Assembly (NCBI GenBank): GCA_001939945.1
Contig: MOEB01000001.1
Coordinates: 389,595 to 453,594 of the forward strand
DNA from: Aerophototrophica crusticola
GTDB taxonomy: Bacteria; Pseudomonadota; Alphaproteobacteria; Azospirillales; Azospirillaceae
Length of the DNA: 64,000 nt
Direction: 5' to 3'
Shown here: piece by piece, positions 1 through 7,406 of the stretch
Position numbering within the stretch: the first letter of the stretch is position 1
Layout: each line of letters starts with the position of its first letter
Translations under genes and position numbers: made by a program
Notes under the pieces: model-generated
What the model was told of the DNA's origin: nothing
What the model saw: only the letters and a program-made list of their open reading frames with translations
Database searches by the model: none

Positions 1-86
1 CGACCATGGCCTTCATGACCGGCAAGCTGAAGGTCAGCGGCAACATGGGCGTGGCGATGAAGCTATCCTCCATGCTGGAGGATTGA
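1..86 (+). CDS. SCP2 sterol-binding domain protein (3' end only)
   Basis: Only the last 27 codons lie in the window, reading in the frame that begins at base 3 and ending in TGA. The tail contains the segment FMTGKLKVSGNMGVAMKLSS, which resembles the C-terminal part of SCP2-type lipid-carrier domains, where a GKLK-G-MG-A-KL pattern is typical. Proteins of this family bind acyl or sterol-like lipids in the cytoplasm. The gene converges on cydB, and a strong hairpin lies between the two stops. The 5' part is outside the window, so domain order and length cannot be judged. Confidence 0.7.
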   Translation, partial: TMAFMTGKLKVSGNMGVAMKLSSMLED

Positions 87-95
87 GCGGCAAGG

Positions 96-118
96 GGCGG
101 GCCGGCATCCGGCCCGCC
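96..118. terminator. Hairpin between convergent SCP2-like gene and cydB
   Basis: A perfect 10-bp inverted repeat (GGCGGGCCGG / CCGGCCCGCC) with a 3-base CAT loop sits between the two convergent stop codons. There is no clear T tract, so its role as a shared terminator rests on position and stem strength. Confidence 0.55.
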
Positions 119-131
119 GCCCGCGGGGTTG

Positions 132-1136
132 TCAGTGCGCGTACCCGCCCTTCACCTTGCCGCGGAAGACCCAATAGGTGAAGGCCGTATAGGCCAGGAT
201 GGTGGGGATCAGGAACACCAGCCCCACCAGCAGGAAAACCTGGCTCTCCGGCGGGGAAGCCGCGTCCCAGATGCTGATGCGGGGCGGCACCACATAGGGC
301 CAGAAGCTGACGGCCAAGCCGATATAGGCCATCAGGAACAGCGCCATGGTCAGGATGAAGGGCGCCAACTCCCGCCCCCGGCGCAGCGAGGTATAGAGCA
401 GCGCCGCCAGCAGCAGGGTGATCACCGGCACGGGGCTGAGATACAGCAGGTTCGGGAAGCTGAACCAGCGGTTCCGCACATCCTCCTGCCACAGGGGCGT
501 GATCAGGCTGACCAGCCCGACGAAGACCATCACGGCCAGCAGCAGTCCGGGGGCCAGCTTGTAGCACCAAGCCTGTAGCGGCCCCTCCGTCCGCCAGATC
601 AGCCAAGTGACACCCAACAGGGCATAGCCCGCGACCATGGCGATGCCGACCATCAGGCTGAACGGCGTGGCCCAATCCCAGATACTGCCGGAAAAGTCCG
701 TGCCCTTCACCTCGAAGCCCTGGATGAAGGCGCCAAGGATGATGCCCTGGGCGAAGGTGGCGAACAGGGAGCCCACGAAGAAGCTGATGTTCCAGAGATA
801 GCGGCTGGTGTTGGCCTTGAACCGGAACTCGAAGGCCACGCCGCGGAAGATCAGGGCGATCAGCATCAGCAGCACCGGCAGGTACAAGGCCGGCAGCAGG
901 ATGGAATAGGCCAGGGGAAAACCGGCGAACAGCGCCGCCGCACCCAGGATCAGCCAGGTCTCGTTGCCGTCCCAGATGGGGGCGACGGTATTCATCATGT
1001 TGTCCCGGTCCGGCTCCCCGCCGGGGGCGAAGGGGAACAGGATCCCCACGCCCAGGTCGAACCCGTCCATCAGCACGTACATGAAGACGGCCAGGGCGGC
1101 GATGCCGGCGAAGACCAGGGTCAGGTCGATGTTCAT
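132..1136 (-). CDS. cydB: Cytochrome bd ubiquinol oxidase subunit II
   Basis: This 334-residue polytopic membrane protein is subunit II of a bd-type quinol oxidase, which reduces O2 to water with quinol electrons in the cytoplasmic membrane. Recognisable family features are the N-terminal YVLMDGFDLGVG segment, the APIWDGNETWL motif and a series of hydrophobic helices to the C terminus. The open frame runs further upstream inside cydA, but the ATG giving MNIDLTLVFAG matches the usual CydB start. It lies 11 bases after the cydA stop, so the two are one operon. No CydX-like small gene fits between its stop and the SCP2-like gene. Confidence 0.96.
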   Translation of the reverse strand: MNIDLTLVFAGIAALAVFMYVLMDGFDLGVGILFPFAPGGEPDRDNMMNTVAPIWDGNETWLILGAAALFAGFPLAYSILLPALYLPVLLMLIALIFRGVAFEFRFKANTSRYLWNISFFVGSLFATFAQGIILGAFIQGFEVKGTDFSGSIWDWATPFSLMVGIAMVAGYALLGVTWLIWRTEGPLQAWCYKLAPGLLLAVMVFVGLVSLITPLWQEDVRNRWFSFPNLLYLSPVPVITLLLAALLYTSLRRGRELAPFILTMALFLMAYIGLAVSFWPYVVPPRISIWDAASPPESQVFLLVGLVFLIPTILAYTAFTYWVFRGKVKGGYAH

Positions 1137-1147
1137 GGGCTGCTCCC

Positions 1148-2575
1148 TCACTCGGCGGGGCTGGGCTGGGGCCCGTGGGGGGCGCCCATCTCGATCTCCT
1201 CGTCCGCCTTGGACATGGGCCGCTTCGGCCGTCCGACGGCGGGTTCCGCCGCCTTCACCGGGCCGGCGGGGCCGCGCTGGAACAGGCGGACCAGGTAGTA
1301 GGTGCCGGCGGTGAAGACGATCAGGTAGACGACAAAGAAGGTGATCAACGACGCCAGCACCCCCGCCCCCGTCAGGGCCGGGGTGACGCTGTCCGCCGTG
1401 CGCAGGATGCCGTAGACGGTCCAGGGCTGGCGGCCCACCTCGGTGGTGAACCAGCCGAAGGTCAGGGCGAAGAAGCCGATGGGGGAGGCGAGCACCAGGG
1501 ACCACAGGTACCAGCGCGTGTCATAGAGCCGCTTCCGGAAGCGGAGCCACAGGCTGTAGAGGCCCAGGGCGATCATGATCAGGCCCAGGCCCACCATCAG
1601 GCGGAAGCCCCAGAACACGATCCACACCGGCGGCCGGTCCTGCTTTGGCCATTCCTTCAGGCCGCGGATCTCCCCGTCCCAGCTATGGGTCAGGATCAGG
1701 CTGCCCAGCTTCGGGATGGCGATCTCGTAATGGTTCATCTCCCTTTCCTGGTCGGGGATGGCGAACAGGATCAGGGGCGCACCGTCCTTGTGCGTCTCCC
1801 AATGGCCCTCCATGGCGGCCAGCTTGGTGGGTTGGTGTTCCAGCGTGTTCAGGCCGGTCAGGTCACCGACGAAGGCCTGCACCGGGGCCAGGACGGCGAT
1901 CAACCCCAACGCCATGGACAGGCCGATGCGGGCATGCTGCTGGAATTGCCCCTTCAGCAGGTGCCACGCGCTCACCCCCGCCACCACGAAGCTGGTGGTC
2001 AGGTAGCAGGCGATGACCATGTGGAAGTAGCGGTAGGGAAAGCTGGGGTTGAAGACGATCTGCCACCAGTCCACGGGGTACAGGATGCCGTCGCGGATCT
2101 CGTGCCCCTGCGGCGTCTGCATGAAGCTGTTGGCCGACAGGATCCAGAAGGCGCTCATCAGCGTGCCGAAGGCCACCATGCAGGCCGCGAAGAAGTGCAC
2201 ACGCTTTGGCACCCGGTCGCGGCCGAACAGCAGCACCCCCAGGAAGGTCGCCTCCAGGAAAAAGGCGGTCACCACCTCATAATTGATCAGGGGGCCCAGC
2301 ACGTAGCCGCCCACATAGGAATAGCGGCTCCAGTTCGTGCCGAACTGGTAGGACATGACGATGCCCGACACCACGCCCATGCCGAAGGACACGGCGAAGA
2401 TCTTCGTCCAGTATTCGGACAGGGACTTGTAGATCTCCTTGCCCGTATAGAGCCACCGCCCTTCCAGCACCGCGATCCAACTCGCAAGGCCGATGGTGAA
2501 GGCCGGAAAGATGATGTGGAAGGATACCGTGAAGGCGAACTGTATCCGTGCGAGCAGGACCGGATCGAGTTCCAT
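1148..2575 (-). CDS. cydA: Cytochrome bd ubiquinol oxidase subunit I (CIO-like)
   Basis: Subunit I of the bd oxidase, 475 residues, carrying the quinol site and the haem ligands. Visible are His20 (haem b595 ligand position), Glu100 and Glu108 in NYEVVTAFFLEATF, His185 and Met327 at the haem b558 ligand positions, and the signature GRQPW at 381-385. The protein is shorter than E. coli CydA (about 520 residues), as expected for the short Q-loop, cyanide-insensitive (CIO) type common in alphaproteobacteria. The ATG giving MELDPVLLARIQF is preferred over upstream in-frame starts because it matches the family start. It is followed directly by cydB and is divergent from the small 2TM gene. Confidence 0.95.
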   Translation of the reverse strand: MELDPVLLARIQFAFTVSFHIIFPAFTIGLASWIAVLEGRWLYTGKEIYKSLSEYWTKIFAVSFGMGVVSGIVMSYQFGTNWSRYSYVGGYVLGPLINYEVVTAFFLEATFLGVLLFGRDRVPKRVHFFAACMVAFGTLMSAFWILSANSFMQTPQGHEIRDGILYPVDWWQIVFNPSFPYRYFHMVIACYLTTSFVVAGVSAWHLLKGQFQQHARIGLSMALGLIAVLAPVQAFVGDLTGLNTLEHQPTKLAAMEGHWETHKDGAPLILFAIPDQEREMNHYEIAIPKLGSLILTHSWDGEIRGLKEWPKQDRPPVWIVFWGFRLMVGLGLIMIALGLYSLWLRFRKRLYDTRWYLWSLVLASPIGFFALTFGWFTTEVGRQPWTVYGILRTADSVTPALTGAGVLASLITFFVVYLIVFTAGTYYLVRLFQRGPAGPVKAAEPAVGRPKRPMSKADEEIEMGAPHGPQPSPAE

Positions 2576-2778
2576 GGCGGCGCCCCTGGACAGACGGAAT
2601 ATGACGCTCCACTGATGGAGCGATGGCGATATCTCATTCGTCGTTGCGGGGATAACAGCCGGGCCGGGGAAAGTCGCACGGGGCGGGAGGAATTGACGCA
2701 GGGGCATGTCAACCGGTCCCGCCCGGTGCCCTCTTGGCAAATCTGCGCACCGTGCCAACCTGTCGGGGCGGAGGAGCC

Positions 2779-3024
2779 ATGACGACCCACACCCCCGATA
2801 CGAGCCCGGCCGAGGATACGGCCCTGCAGGCGCGCAACCGCCGCCGGCGCAGCCAGCTGCTGAACCATTTCATCGCCTATTTCGGCGCGTTGGTCCTGTT
2901 GGTGCCACTGAACTTCATCACCACGCCCGACCGGGTCTGGTTCATCTACCCCATGGTGGCATGGATGGCGCCCCTGGCCCTGCACACGGCCTGGGCCATG
3001 GGGCTGTTCGACAAGAAGCGCTGA
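2779..3024 (+). CDS. Small 2TM-domain membrane protein
   Basis: An 81-residue protein with a basic N-terminal region (RNRRRRSQ) and two hydrophobic helices joined by a short loop (ITTPDRVWF), ending in LFDKKR. The pattern of helix, Trp-rich loop, second helix and His matches the 2TM domain family, which has no settled function. The ATG is chosen because GGAGGAGCC lies just upstream; an in-frame TTG 45 bases earlier has no such site. It is divergent from cydAB, so the two may share a control region, but a link to respiration is only inference. Confidence 0.75.
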   Translation: MTTHTPDTSPAEDTALQARNRRRRSQLLNHFIAYFGALVLLVPLNFITTPDRVWFIYPMVAWMAPLALHTAWAMGLFDKKR

Positions 3025-3060
3025 GGGGCAGGGGCAGGGGCGGGCGCGGCCGCGGTCGCC

Positions 3061-3099
3061 GCCGGAGCGTGGTCACGGTCGGCGCAAACACGCTCCGGC
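3061..3099. terminator. Hairpin between convergent 2TM gene and lepB
   Basis: Perfect 11-bp arms GCCGGAGCGTG / CACGCTCCGGC are separated by 17 bases and lie between two convergent genes. No T tract follows. The sequence left of it (GGGCGGGCGCGGC...CCGCCGGAGCGTG) also resembles the repeat near 36.9 kb, so this may be a repeat copy doing terminator duty. Confidence 0.5.
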
Positions 3100-3111
3100 C
3101 CGTCCGGCCCG

Positions 3112-3861
3112 TCACTCCACCGAGCGGGCCAGCCGGTCGGTCCAGCCGCCGCCGACGCAGGTCAGGCCCGGCTCTTCCTGGCAGCCATACCAAGCGAAGG
3201 CCACGGCCCCGACGCGGCCCAGCACGCGCTCCACGGGGATGTAGCCCACCTCACGCAGGAAGCGGCTGTCCTGGGAGTTGTCGCGGTTGTCGCCCATCAT
3301 GAACAAGTGGCCGGCCGGCACCGTATAGACAGGCGTGTTGTCGGCATAGCCGCTGTCAGACTGCTCCAGGATCAGGTGCTGGCGCCCGCCGGGCAGGGTT
3401 TCCCGGTATTCCGTCGCTTGCACCACCTCACCCGTGTACTGGCGGTAGGCGTACTTGCCCGTCTCCGTGCGCTCCACCGGGGTGCCGTTGATGAACAGCC
3501 GCCCGTCCTGGACCTGGATGCGGTCGCCGGGCAAGCCGATGACGCGCTTCACATAGTCCACTTCCGCGCCCGGCAGGCGGAAGACGACGATGTCGCCCCG
3601 CTCCGGCATGCCGCCCGGCAAGCGGCCTGTCTCCGTGCCGAACTTGTCCACCGGCAGCGGCCAGAAGGGGGTGGAGTAGCGGCTGTACCCGTAGGCGAAC
3701 TTGTTGGCATAGAACTGGTCGCCGACCTTCAGGGTGGGCAGCATGCTCTCTGACGGCACATGGAAGCCCGCAAAGGCGAAGGTGTTCATGGTGAACCAGA
3801 TGGCCGCCGCACCCGCGGCCACGCCCAGCCATTCCTTCACCCAGGACGTAACAGAACCCAT
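3112..3861 (-). CDS. lepB: Signal peptidase I
   Basis: A 249-residue membrane-anchored serine protease of family S26 that removes signal peptides from exported proteins. One N-terminal transmembrane segment (about residues 12-31) precedes the catalytic part. The nucleophile is Ser39 in PSESMLPTL and the general base is Lys105 in YVKRVIGLPGD; the GDNRDNSQDSR box is intact. The frame is open 12 codons further upstream, but the ATG giving MGSVTSWVKEW is preceded by GGAGGTAGGGG at good spacing and is chosen. It is divergent from the acylphosphatase gene and not obviously in an operon. Confidence 0.95.
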   Translation of the reverse strand: MGSVTSWVKEWLGVAAGAAAIWFTMNTFAFAGFHVPSESMLPTLKVGDQFYANKFAYGYSRYSTPFWPLPVDKFGTETGRLPGGMPERGDIVVFRLPGAEVDYVKRVIGLPGDRIQVQDGRLFINGTPVERTETGKYAYRQYTGEVVQATEYRETLPGGRQHLILEQSDSGYADNTPVYTVPAGHLFMMGDNRDNSQDSRFLREVGYIPVERVLGRVGAVAFAWYGCQEEPGLTCVGGGWTDRLARSVE

Positions 3862-4004
3862 GAGACCCCTACCTCCGCTCGCATATGCGCGGAACATGCC
3901 GGTACTCGTCCGCTCCGGTCAATCGGCATGCTCCCAGCCTGATTGACAGCAACCGCAGCGTACAGTCCAGTTAAACCCATGCCATGAAGCTGACTGAGGA
4001 TCCC

Positions 4005-4289
4005 ATGTCTGACCGCGTTGCCGTGCTCGCCCGCATCCGGGGCAAGGTGCAGGGCGTCTGGTACCGCGCCTGGACGGTGGAGCAAGCCACGGCCCGCGGC
4101 CTGGACGGTTGGGTGCGCAACCGGGCCGACGGCAGCGTGGAGGCCCTGTTCGCCGGACCGGCTGCCGCTGTCGAGTCGATGCTCGATGCCTGCCGCCAGG
4201 GTCCACCCGCGGCACAGGTCAGCGGGGTGGAGCGGCATCCAGGCGATGATCCTGGCAATACCGGCTTCACGCAGCTTCCAACCTTGTGA
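4005..4289 (+). CDS. acyP: Acylphosphatase
   Basis: A 94-residue protein of the usual acylphosphatase size, hydrolysing acyl phosphates in the cytoplasm. The active-site motif GKVQGVWYR supplies Arg21 and the conserved GWVRN supplies Asn39. An in-frame ATG seven codons upstream is possible, but the chosen ATG has TGAGGA in front and gives the standard length. It stands between divergent lepB and mscL, about 107 bases before the latter. Confidence 0.93.
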   Translation: MSDRVAVLARIRGKVQGVWYRAWTVEQATARGLDGWVRNRADGSVEALFAGPAAAVESMLDACRQGPPAAQVSGVERHPGDDPGNTGFTQLPTL

Positions 4290-4396
4290 TGAGGGAAGTG
4301 GTAGGCCTACGCCAACTGGGGGAACTGGTCGGAAGGCCTGAATCGAGTCAGTTTTTCTACCAAGCCGGAAACCGGCACTTCAGGGGGATTGGGACG

Positions 4397-4831
4397 ATGT
4401 TGAAGGAATTCAGGGAGTTCATCAGCCGCGGCAATGTGGTCGACCTGGCCGTCGGCATCATCATCGGTGCCGCCTTCACGGCCATCGTCAACTCGCTGGT
4501 CAATGACATCCTGATGCCGCCCATCGGCTTCATCATGGGCGGGATCGACTTCTCCAACTACTTCATCAACCTGACCGGCGGGGAGTATGCCTCGCTGAAG
4601 GCGGCCCAGGACGCGGGCGCGGCAACCATCAATTACGGCCTTTTCCTGAACGCCGTGATCAAGTTCCTGATCGTGGCCTTCGCGGTCTTCATCCTGGTGA
4701 AGCAGGTCAACCGCTTCCGCCGGAAGGAGGAAGCGAAGCCGCATGCCCTGACCAAGCAGGAAGAGCTGCTGTCGGACATCCGCGACATCCTGCGACGCGA
4801 CTCCGGCCGTGTCACCAGCGCGGCGGACTGA
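4397..4831 (+). CDS. mscL: Large-conductance mechanosensitive channel
   Basis: A 144-residue protein close to the length of E. coli MscL. It forms a homopentameric pore in the inner membrane that opens under hypo-osmotic shock. The N-terminal amphipathic [20 protein letters not shown] is followed by TM1 ([19 protein letters not shown]), the PPIG turn, a periplasmic loop, TM2 (about residues 80-100) and a charged cytoplasmic helix. The frame is open upstream to about 4286, but the ATG giving MLKEF matches the family start and has a purine-rich stretch (GGGGGATTGGGA) before it. Confidence 0.96.
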   Translation: MLKEFREFISRGNVVDLAVGIIIGAAFTAIVNSLVNDILMPPIGFIMGGIDFSNYFINLTGGEYASLKAAQDAGAATINYGLFLNAVIKFLIVAFAVFILVKQVNRFRRKEEAKPHALTKQEELLSDIRDILRRDSGRVTSAAD

Positions 4832-4846
4832 CGACAGCGGCTCGTT

Positions 4847-4896
4847 GCCCGCGTAAGCCAAGGGCGCGGATGCGACCGCCCGGCGCTTGAGGGCGA
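4847..4896 (+). repeat. Dispersed GC-rich repeat, family 2, copy 1
   Basis: A 50-base intergenic segment containing GTAAGCCAAG and CGCCCGGCGCTTGAGGGCG. It aligns without gaps to the segment at 59555-59604 with about 7 mismatches by eye, and a related copy lies on the other strand near 36.85 kb. It separates the convergent mscL and diguanylate cyclase genes. Confidence 0.7.
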
Positions 4897-4904
4897 GCGA
4901 CCGC

Positions 4905-5975
4905 TCAGGCCCCGGCCGTGACGGTCTGGTCCCGGCCCAGATGCTTGGCGGTATAAAGGGCGTGGTCCGCGCGGGTCAGCAGGCTTTCCACCGGCTCACC
5001 CGCCCGGGCCATCTGGGCGGCGCCGATGCTGATGGTCACGTTGATCATGCCGTGGGAGGCCGGGATGGACAGGCGGCGCACGGCGCGGTGCAGCTTCTCC
5101 GCCACTGCCTCCGCCCCGGCCAGGTCGGTTTCCGGCAGCAGGATGGCGAACTCCTCCCCGCCCAGCCGTCCGACCCGGTCGCTCGCCCGGATGTTGGCCC
5201 GCATGATCTCCGCCAGGGCCACCAGGACGGTGTCGCCCACCTGGTGGCCGTAGCTGTCGTTGACCTGCTTGAACCGGTCTGCGTCCACCGCCAGAAGTGA
5301 CAGGGGATGGTCATAGCGGCGGGCGCGGTAAATCTCCCCCTCCAGCGCCGCCAGGAAGGCGCGGCGGTTGTCCACGCCGGTCAGCGGGTCGGTGGAAGCC
5401 TGGCGGCGCAACTCCGCCTCCAGCCGTAGGCGGCGCAGCTCGGCCTCCGCCCGGGTGGCGAAGATGCGGACGATGGCCGAACGGCGGTCGTTGGGTACCA
5501 GGGGCCTGTCGTCCAGCACCGCGAGGTGGCCGAGGGGCAGGATGCCGTCCTGGTCCATCAGCGGGATGCCGAGATAGGCGCTGTAGCCGCCGCCAACCTC
5601 CGCCGGGAAGGTGGTGGCGAGGTCGCATGGCACCTCCACCACCCGGCCCGCGCCCAGCACCAGGGCGCAAGGCAGGCCGGCCAGGGGATAGGTGAAGCTG
5701 TCCTGCCGGACGCCGTCCTTGGAGGCGGCGAGCACCGTGGCCTTGGTGGGCGGGTGGTCGGCCGGCCGGGTGACCATGACCAGCTTCACGCGCAGAAGCC
5801 GCGCCAAATGCTCGACGAGGCTGTGCAGGAAATCCTCGCCGGTCTTGCCGGCCGTGCCGGCCAGGATGGACCAGAGGACCCCGTCCAGGTCCGGCTCGGC
5901 ACAATCAGCCTTCGCCAGCGTGGGGTCGAGGGCGGCAACCGGGACCGGGGGAGACTTGAGCAGCGCCGCCGTCAT
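4905..5975 (-). CDS. GAF-GGDEF diguanylate cyclase
   Basis: A 356-residue soluble protein with a GAF-like sensor part (about residues 30-180) and a C-terminal GGDEF domain. The catalytic signature is GGEEF at 272-276, and an RASD inhibitory-site motif stands exactly five residues before it, so product feedback is likely intact. FLAALEGEIYRARRYDHPLS and DADRFKQVNDSYGHQVGD are typical of active cyclases. It should make cyclic di-GMP from two GTP. The ATG giving MTAALLKSP is chosen because GGGAGGA lies nine bases upstream; an earlier ATG has no ribosome site. The sensed ligand is unknown, and the region lacks obvious partners. Confidence 0.9.
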   Translation of the reverse strand: MTAALLKSPPVPVAALDPTLAKADCAEPDLDGVLWSILAGTAGKTGEDFLHSLVEHLARLLRVKLVMVTRPADHPPTKATVLAASKDGVRQDSFTYPLAGLPCALVLGAGRVVEVPCDLATTFPAEVGGGYSAYLGIPLMDQDGILPLGHLAVLDDRPLVPNDRRSAIVRIFATRAEAELRRLRLEAELRRQASTDPLTGVDNRRAFLAALEGEIYRARRYDHPLSLLAVDADRFKQVNDSYGHQVGDTVLVALAEIMRANIRASDRVGRLGGEEFAILLPETDLAGAEAVAEKLHRAVRRLSIPASHGMINVTISIGAAQMARAGEPVESLLTRADHALYTAKHLGRDQTVTAGA

Positions 5976-6046
5976 CCCGCCGATCCTCCCTTCGTCCATC
6001 AAGATGTAATCACTTTGTCATAGATACTACATCTGATGGACAGGTC

Positions 6047-6256
6047 CTAGTTACGTTTCTCCAGAATATCCCGAATGCGCGAAAGCTGTTGGCAAGCCCG
6101 CGCCAAGCCCAGCAGAACGAAGCCCAACAGCAGGCCCACCAGCCCGGGGCCGTAGCTTTCCGCCGTCGGCGCCGACAGGGTGAACAGCGATACCAGCAGC
6201 GCCGCCCCACCCACGGCATAGAGCACGATCGCCGTGATGGATCTCCGCCGCTGCAT
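6047..6256 (-). CDS. Small two-helix membrane protein coupled to lipB
   Basis: A 69-residue protein starting [20 protein letters not shown], with two hydrophobic helices (about residues 9-26 and 36-53) and a charged C-terminal helix (LSRIRDILEKRN). Its ATG shares one base with the lipB TGA (TGATG), so it is probably translated by coupling from lipB. The family is not recognised. The stop-start coupling is the main evidence that it is a real gene. Confidence 0.6.
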   Translation of the reverse strand: MQRRRSITAIVLYAVGGAALLVSLFTLSAPTAESYGPGLVGLLLGFVLLGLARACQQLSRIRDILEKRN

Positions 6257-6969
6257 CAGGCCGGCACCGCGCAGGGCCGAGCCGCGACAGGCATGTCGGC
6301 GGGCACGGGGCCGGTGCCGAACACCTCGGCGAAAGAGGACTGCATCGCCATGTCCACCTCGGCCATGCTGACGATATGGCCCAGGGCGGCAAGGGAGGTC
6401 ACGCCGTGCTCCCGGATGCCGCAGGGGACGATGCCCTCGAAATGCGTCAGGTCCGGCTCCACGTTCAGGGCCACGCCGTGGAAGCTCACGCCCCGGCGGA
6501 TGCGAACGCCAAGCGCGGCGATCTTCGCCTCCTGGCCCGGCGGGCCGCCATGGGCCGCCATGTCCACCCACACGCCCACCCGGCCGCAGCGCCGCTCCCC
6601 CTTCACCGCGAACTGGGCCAGGGTGCGGATCAGCCATTCCTCCAGCCGCCAGACGAAGTCGTGCAGGTCGCCGCCCCGGGCCGCCACGTCCAGCATGACA
6701 TAGCCCACCCGCTGCCCGGGCCCGTGATAGGTGTACTGCCCACCGCGGCCGGCCGGATAGACAGGGAAGCGGGCCGGTGTCAGCAGGTCGCCTGCCCTGG
6801 CAGAGGTGCCCGAGGTGTAAAGGGGCGGGTGCTCCAGCAGCGAGACCGTTTCCGGCGCCGTGCCGGCGCGGATGTCGGCCACCCGCTGTTCCATGAAGGA
6901 AACGGCATCGGGATAGTCGACGGGGCTGTCGCTGATGCGCCACTCGATGGTCGAAGGGGATGGGGTCAT
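6256..6969 (-). CDS. lipB: Octanoyl-ACP:protein N-octanoyltransferase
   Basis: LipB moves an octanoyl group from acyl carrier protein to lipoyl domains, the first step in protein lipoylation. The 237-residue protein shows the [13 protein letters not shown] motif (about 74-86), the catalytic Lys149 in [10 protein letters not shown] and the acyl-accepting Cys183 in [12 protein letters not shown]. Length and motif order fit the family. LipA is not in the window. Upstream lies a hairpin terminator and then tRNA-Leu, read in the same direction. Confidence 0.95.
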   Translation of the reverse strand: MTPSPSTIEWRISDSPVDYPDAVSFMEQRVADIRAGTAPETVSLLEHPPLYTSGTSARAGDLLTPARFPVYPAGRGGQYTYHGPGQRVGYVMLDVAARGGDLHDFVWRLEEWLIRTLAQFAVKGERRCGRVGVWVDMAAHGGPPGQEAKIAALGVRIRRGVSFHGVALNVEPDLTHFEGIVPCGIREHGVTSLAALGHIVSMAEVDMAMQSSFAEVFGTGPVPADMPVAARPCAVPA

Positions 6970-7030
6970 GGGGGCAGGGACCCTGGTACGTGTGAACCGC
7001 GGCTGGAATGTAGTCCCCCGCCAGGGAACG

Positions 7031-7064
7031 AAAAAGGCCGCCGGGATCAGCCGGCGGCCCTTTT
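7031..7064. terminator. Rho-independent terminator after tRNA-Leu
   Basis: GGCCGCCGG and CCGGCGGCC form the arms of a hairpin flanked by AAAAA on the left and TTTT on the right, so it can act in both directions. It lies directly downstream of the minus-strand tRNA-Leu gene and separates it from lipB. Confidence 0.85.
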
Positions 7065-7073
7065 CCGTTCGGG

Positions 7074-7158
7074 TGGTGCGGTCGAGAAGACTCGAACTTC
7101 CACGGGTTGCCCCACAGCGACCTCAACGCTGCGCGTCTACCAGTTCCGCCACGACCGC
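7074..7158 (-). tRNA. tRNA-Leu (anticodon GAG)
   Basis: Read on the minus strand, the gene starts GCGGTCGTGGCGGAACTGG and ends CGACCGC-A-CCA, with the CCA end encoded. The acceptor arms GCGGTCG/CGACCGC pair fully. The anticodon stem CAGCG/CGCTG closes the loop TTGAGGT, giving anticodon GAG. A long variable arm (GTGGGGCAACCCGTGG region) and GTTCGAGTC T-loop mark a class II leucine tRNA, decoding CUC/CUU. A terminator follows at once. Confidence 0.95.
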
Positions 7159-7406
7159 AACTCTACCCGGGCGAACGATGGCAGGCGAGGTTCCTGCCGT
7201 CGGGTGCGGGGGAGATAGCAGAGACCGCGATGGGGGGCAAGGGGATTGCGAGGCGCCACCGCATGCCTGGTCCAGTGAATGTCCCGACACCCCCGCCATC
7301 ATCACGCCCCAGACGTGCGGCATTCCGCCTGGACAAGGGGCTTTGGCGCGGCCTAAGCAGGCAAATGCGTGCCTGACCGACCCGTTCCGTTACCCAGGGG
7401 ACCCCC

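Noticed and set aside
87-131. cydX-like small gene downstream of cydB
   Set aside because: Only 45 bases separate cydB from the convergent gene, and they form a hairpin; CIO-type oxidases often lack CydX.
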